From: Rhodobacteraceae bacterium UBA6236
GTDB lineage: Bacteria; Pseudomonadota; Alphaproteobacteria; Rhodobacterales; Rhodobacteraceae
Direction: 5' to 3'
Length of the DNA: 7,023 nucleotides
NCBI GenBank assembly: GCA_002440945.1
Contig: DJWG01000078.1
Location: 1-7,023 of the forward strand
This document shows positions 5,458 to 7,023 of this stretch, in pieces. The notes under the pieces are model-generated. The model was not told where the DNA came from. It ran no database searches and saw nothing but the letters and a program-made list of their open reading frames with translations. Position numbers and translations under genes: made by a program. Position 1 is the stretch's first letter, and the number at the start of each line of letters is the position of its first letter.

Positions 5458-6794
5458 CAACCCACGCCGCGCGCCGCACGCCCGTGCATCGCGGCCCCGC
5501 CGCCTGGTCGGCGATCCTGCCGGGGCAACCTGCCCCGGTGGTCCTGGAAGGCGCCGCGACAGTGGATTTCGCCATCGTCGGCGGCGGCTTCGCGGGCCTT
5601 TCGGCGGCCGAGCGGCTGCGCCAGCTTCACCCCGGCGCCCGGATCGCGGTGCTGGAGGCCAGCCGGCTGGCCGAAGGCGCCTCGGGCCGCAATTCGGGTT
5701 TCATGATCGACCTGCCGCATGAGGTGCAATCGGATGATTACTCGGGCGGCGGCGACGACCGGGCGGTGATCGCCCTCAATCGTCACGCCATCGGCTTTGC
5801 GCAGGCTGCGGTCGAAACCTACGGGATCGACCGGAACTTCTTCGATCCGATGGGCAAGGTGAACGGCGCGGCCAGCGAAACCGCCGATGCGCTGAACCGC
5901 AGCTATGCCGATCACCTGACCGCGCTTGGCGAAACCAACGAACGGCTGGACGCGCAGGCCATGCAGGACCTGACCGGCAGCCGCCATTACGTCTCGGGCC
6001 TTTACACGCCGGGCACGGTGATGCTGCAACCCGCGGGCTATATCCGCGGCCTCGGCGAAGGGCTGCGGCGCGCGGGCGTCCTTGTCTGCGAAAACTCCCC
6101 CGTCCTGAAGATCGAACGCCAGGGCCGGGACTGGGCGGTCACGACTGCCAAGGGCAAGCTGTCCGCAGGCAAGGTGATCCTTGCGAACAACGGCCATCTG
6201 GAAAGCTTCGGCTTCAAGAAGAACCGGCTCATGCATGTGTTCCTCTATGCCTCGATGACGGTCGAACTGGACGCATCGGCGCTGCGAAAGCTGGGCGGCC
6301 AGCCGCGCTGGGGTGTCACGCCCTCGGACCCGATGGGCACCACCATGCGCCGGATCGACGGCGGACAGGGCGGCAACCGCATCGTCACCCGCACCTGCGC
6401 CACCTATGAGCCGGGGATGGAGGCCAGCGCCGCCGGCCTTGCCCGCACCGCCAGGGTCCACCGCGAAAAATTCGAGGAACGCTTCCCGCAACTGGCCGGG
6501 ATGCGGATGGAATACACCTGGGCCGGGCACCTCTGCCTCAGCCGCAACTCCGTCTCTGTCATGCGGGAACTGGAAGCGGGGCTGTATTCCGCCGCCGTCT
6601 GCAACGGTCTTGGCACCACGCGCAGCACCCTGACGGGAATCGGCGCCGCCGAACTGGCCTCTGGCGTCGAAAGCGCCGTGACCCGCCACTTCACCGCCGA
6701 AGCCGAACCCACGCGCCTGCCGCCGCCGCCCTTCTCGACCATCGGCGCCAACCTCTACCTGCGCTGGAAGGAATGGCGGGCCGGAAAGGAATGA
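5454..6794 (+). CDS. PuuB-like FAD-dependent amine oxidoreductase, candidate D-hydroxyproline oxidase/dehydrogenase
   Basis: A 446-residue member of the DAO (D-amino acid oxidase-like) flavoprotein family. After about 37 N-terminal residues comes the FAD Rossmann motif VGGGFAG (42-48), with the ribose-binding acid Glu68 in VLEAS and then GASGRNSGF (75-83), typical of this family. The rest follows the PuuB plan: substrate domain, FPQLAGMRMEYTWAGH (344-359) and a C-terminal tail rich in prolines and aromatics. Near residue 385, where PuuB has a GHGV-type motif, this protein has GLGTTRSTLTG. No signal peptide or membrane segment is visible. In the pathway inferred here it would oxidise cis-4-hydroxy-D-proline to 4-hydroxy-1-pyrroline-2-carboxylate. 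Its closest recognisable pattern is a gamma-glutamylputrescine oxidase, so the substrate is uncertain. The ATG overlaps the aldehyde dehydrogenase stop (ATGA), with GAGG seven bases upstream. It is the last gene of the visible operon. Confidence 0.87.
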   Translation: MTTHAARRTPVHRGPAAWSAILPGQPAPVVLEGAATVDFAIVGGGFAGLSAAERLRQLHPGARIAVLEASRLAEGASGRNSGFMIDLPHEVQSDDYSGGGDDRAVIALNRHAIGFAQAAVETYGIDRNFFDPMGKVNGAASETADALNRSYADHLTALGETNERLDAQAMQDLTGSRHYVSGLYTPGTVMLQPAGYIRGLGEGLRRAGVLVCENSPVLKIERQGRDWAVTTAKGKLSAGKVILANNGHLESFGFKKNRLMHVFLYASMTVELDASALRKLGGQPRWGVTPSDPMGTTMRRIDGGQGGNRIVTRTCATYEPGMEASAAGLARTARVHREKFEERFPQLAGMRMEYTWAGHLCLSRNSVSVMRELEAGLYSAAVCNGLGTTRSTLTGIGAAELASGVESAVTRHFTAEAEPTRLPPPPFSTIGANLYLRWKEWRAGKE

Positions 6795-6823
6795 GCCTGT
6801 CGCATCCATACAGATAGAAATAC

Positions 6824-6832
6824 ATATCGTAT
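6824..6832. promoter_or_regulatory. Possible half-site of the 18-bp operator
   Basis: ATATCGTAT is identical to positions 2-10 of the palindrome at 2161-2178, while the other half is not conserved. It lies about 32 bp upstream of a TTGACA box. CCATAC (6806-6811) and GTATGG (6829-6834) also form a spaced inverted repeat across it. A regulator site is plausible but unproven. Confidence 0.3.
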
Positions 6833-6864
6833 GGGCGCGATAATACATAAAGAAGACATTTCTC

Positions 6865-6893
6865 TTGACAAAAAACGACCCGCCATGCAATTC
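6865..6893 (+). promoter_or_regulatory. Candidate promoter with consensus -35 box for the right outward gene
   Basis: TTGACA at 6865-6870 matches the sigma-70 -35 consensus fully. The hexamer 17 bp downstream (CAATTC, 6888-6893) is a poor -10. A promoter here would give a leader of about 120-130 bases. Confidence 0.35.
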
Positions 6894-6916
6894 CCTTGGT
6901 CAAGGAGTGAATGCTC

Positions 6917-6985
6917 GCCGGCCCTCGCGTTGGAGGACGCGACCGGCAAGGCAGCCCGGCACCAAACAGCGTGATTTCGGTGCCG
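6917..6985 (+). other. Two leader stem-loops before the right outward gene
   Basis: GCCGG (6917-6921) with CCGGC (6943-6947) encloses CGCGT (6926-6930) with ACGCG (6937-6941) around TGGAGG. A second stem pairs CGGCACC (6957-6963) with GGTGCCG (6979-6985) around a 15-base loop and ends 13 bases before the terminal repeat. No T-run follows either stem. The layout of stem-loop, short linker and shared leader mirrors the left end of the window. Confidence 0.4.
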
Positions 6986-6998
6986 CGTGATCAGAATT

Positions 6999-7023
6999 CG
7001 CGCATCAACGGGAGGAGAGTTCA
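6999..7023. repeat. Right arm of the 25-bp exact inverted repeat at the window ends
   Basis: Exact reverse complement of bases 1-25. It includes the ribosome site at 7011-7019 and ends at the window edge, so the true repeat may continue beyond, into the start of the flanking genes. Confidence 0.9.
7011..7019 (+). promoter_or_regulatory. Ribosome-binding site of a plus-strand gene just right of the window
   Basis: GGAGGAGAG followed by TTCA and the window edge. The start codon would lie at or just past 7024. The product cannot be seen. Confidence 0.65.

Larger units (their letters stand above)
6795..7023 (+). promoter_or_regulatory. Gene-free promoter and leader region of a plus-strand gene just right of the window
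   Basis: The 229 bases after the flavoprotein stop contain no credible gene. In order they hold an AT-richer stretch with a nine-base match to the main operator (6824-6832), a perfect -35 hexamer TTGACA at 6865-6870, two GC-rich stem-loops and a strong ribosome site at the right edge. No good -10 is seen; the 17-bp spacing falls on CAATTC, a weak match. The region suggests that the next gene, or an operon it begins, has its own promoter and may answer to the same regulator. Confidence 0.6.

Noticed and set aside
5013..6890. A 625-codon open frame on the minus strand under the flavoprotein and the aldehyde dehydrogenase
   Set aside because: It is an antisense shadow of two genes with clear family motifs. 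Its composition is biased and no domain is recognisable.
1..7023. Composite transposon or IS element bounded by the terminal inverted repeat
   Set aside because: No transposase is seen and no target-site duplication can be examined. The repeat contains a ribosome site placed for outward translation, which fits gene leaders better.

Overview
The window reads as a catabolic gene cluster from a GC-rich alphaproteobacterium, probably of the Rhodobacterales. That placement is inferred from high GC, strong GC bias at third codon positions, strong GGAGG-type ribosome sites and the overall look of the proteins; nothing in the window names the species. Six intact protein genes are present and all are full length. 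There are no RNA genes, CRISPR arrays or transposase genes.

Layout. Bases 1-380 carry no credible gene. They look like a long, hairpin-rich 5' leader for a gene that starts just left of the window on the minus strand. A minus-strand pair follows: a proline racemase-family enzyme (2131-1079), then a GntR/FadR-type regulator (1058-381) 20 bp downstream. The divergent control region 2132-2318 holds a perfect 18-bp palindrome (2161-2178) and a second GntR-like site (2236-2245). A tight plus-strand operon then runs rightwards: a second GntR/FadR-type regulator (2319-3041, TTG start), a DapA/dihydrodipicolinate synthase-family enzyme (3038-3940), a PuuC-like aldehyde dehydrogenase (3946-5457) and a PuuB-like FAD oxidoreductase (5454-6794). 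Two of its three junctions are ATGA overlaps. Bases 6795-7023 are the promoter and leader of a gene starting just right of the window.

How the genes fit together. An epimerase or dehydratase of the proline racemase family, a flavin amine oxidoreductase, a DapA-like deaminase and an aldehyde dehydrogenase match the known bacterial 4-hydroxy-L-proline pathway. In that pathway trans-4-hydroxy-L-proline becomes cis-4-hydroxy-D-proline, then 4-hydroxy-1-pyrroline-2-carboxylate, then 2-oxoglutarate semialdehyde, then 2-oxoglutarate. The assignment comes from gene content. The catalytic pair in the racemase-family protein is Ser/Cys, not Cys/Cys, and the oxidase and dehydrogenase resemble the putrescine-pathway pair PuuB/PuuC, so the exact substrate is open.

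The most unexpected feature is at the edges. The first 25 and last 25 bases are exact reverse complements, and each contains the ribosome-binding site of an outward-facing gene outside the window. The catabolic block is therefore bracketed by two genes with the same immediate 5' leader, which suggests paralogues, perhaps transport components.
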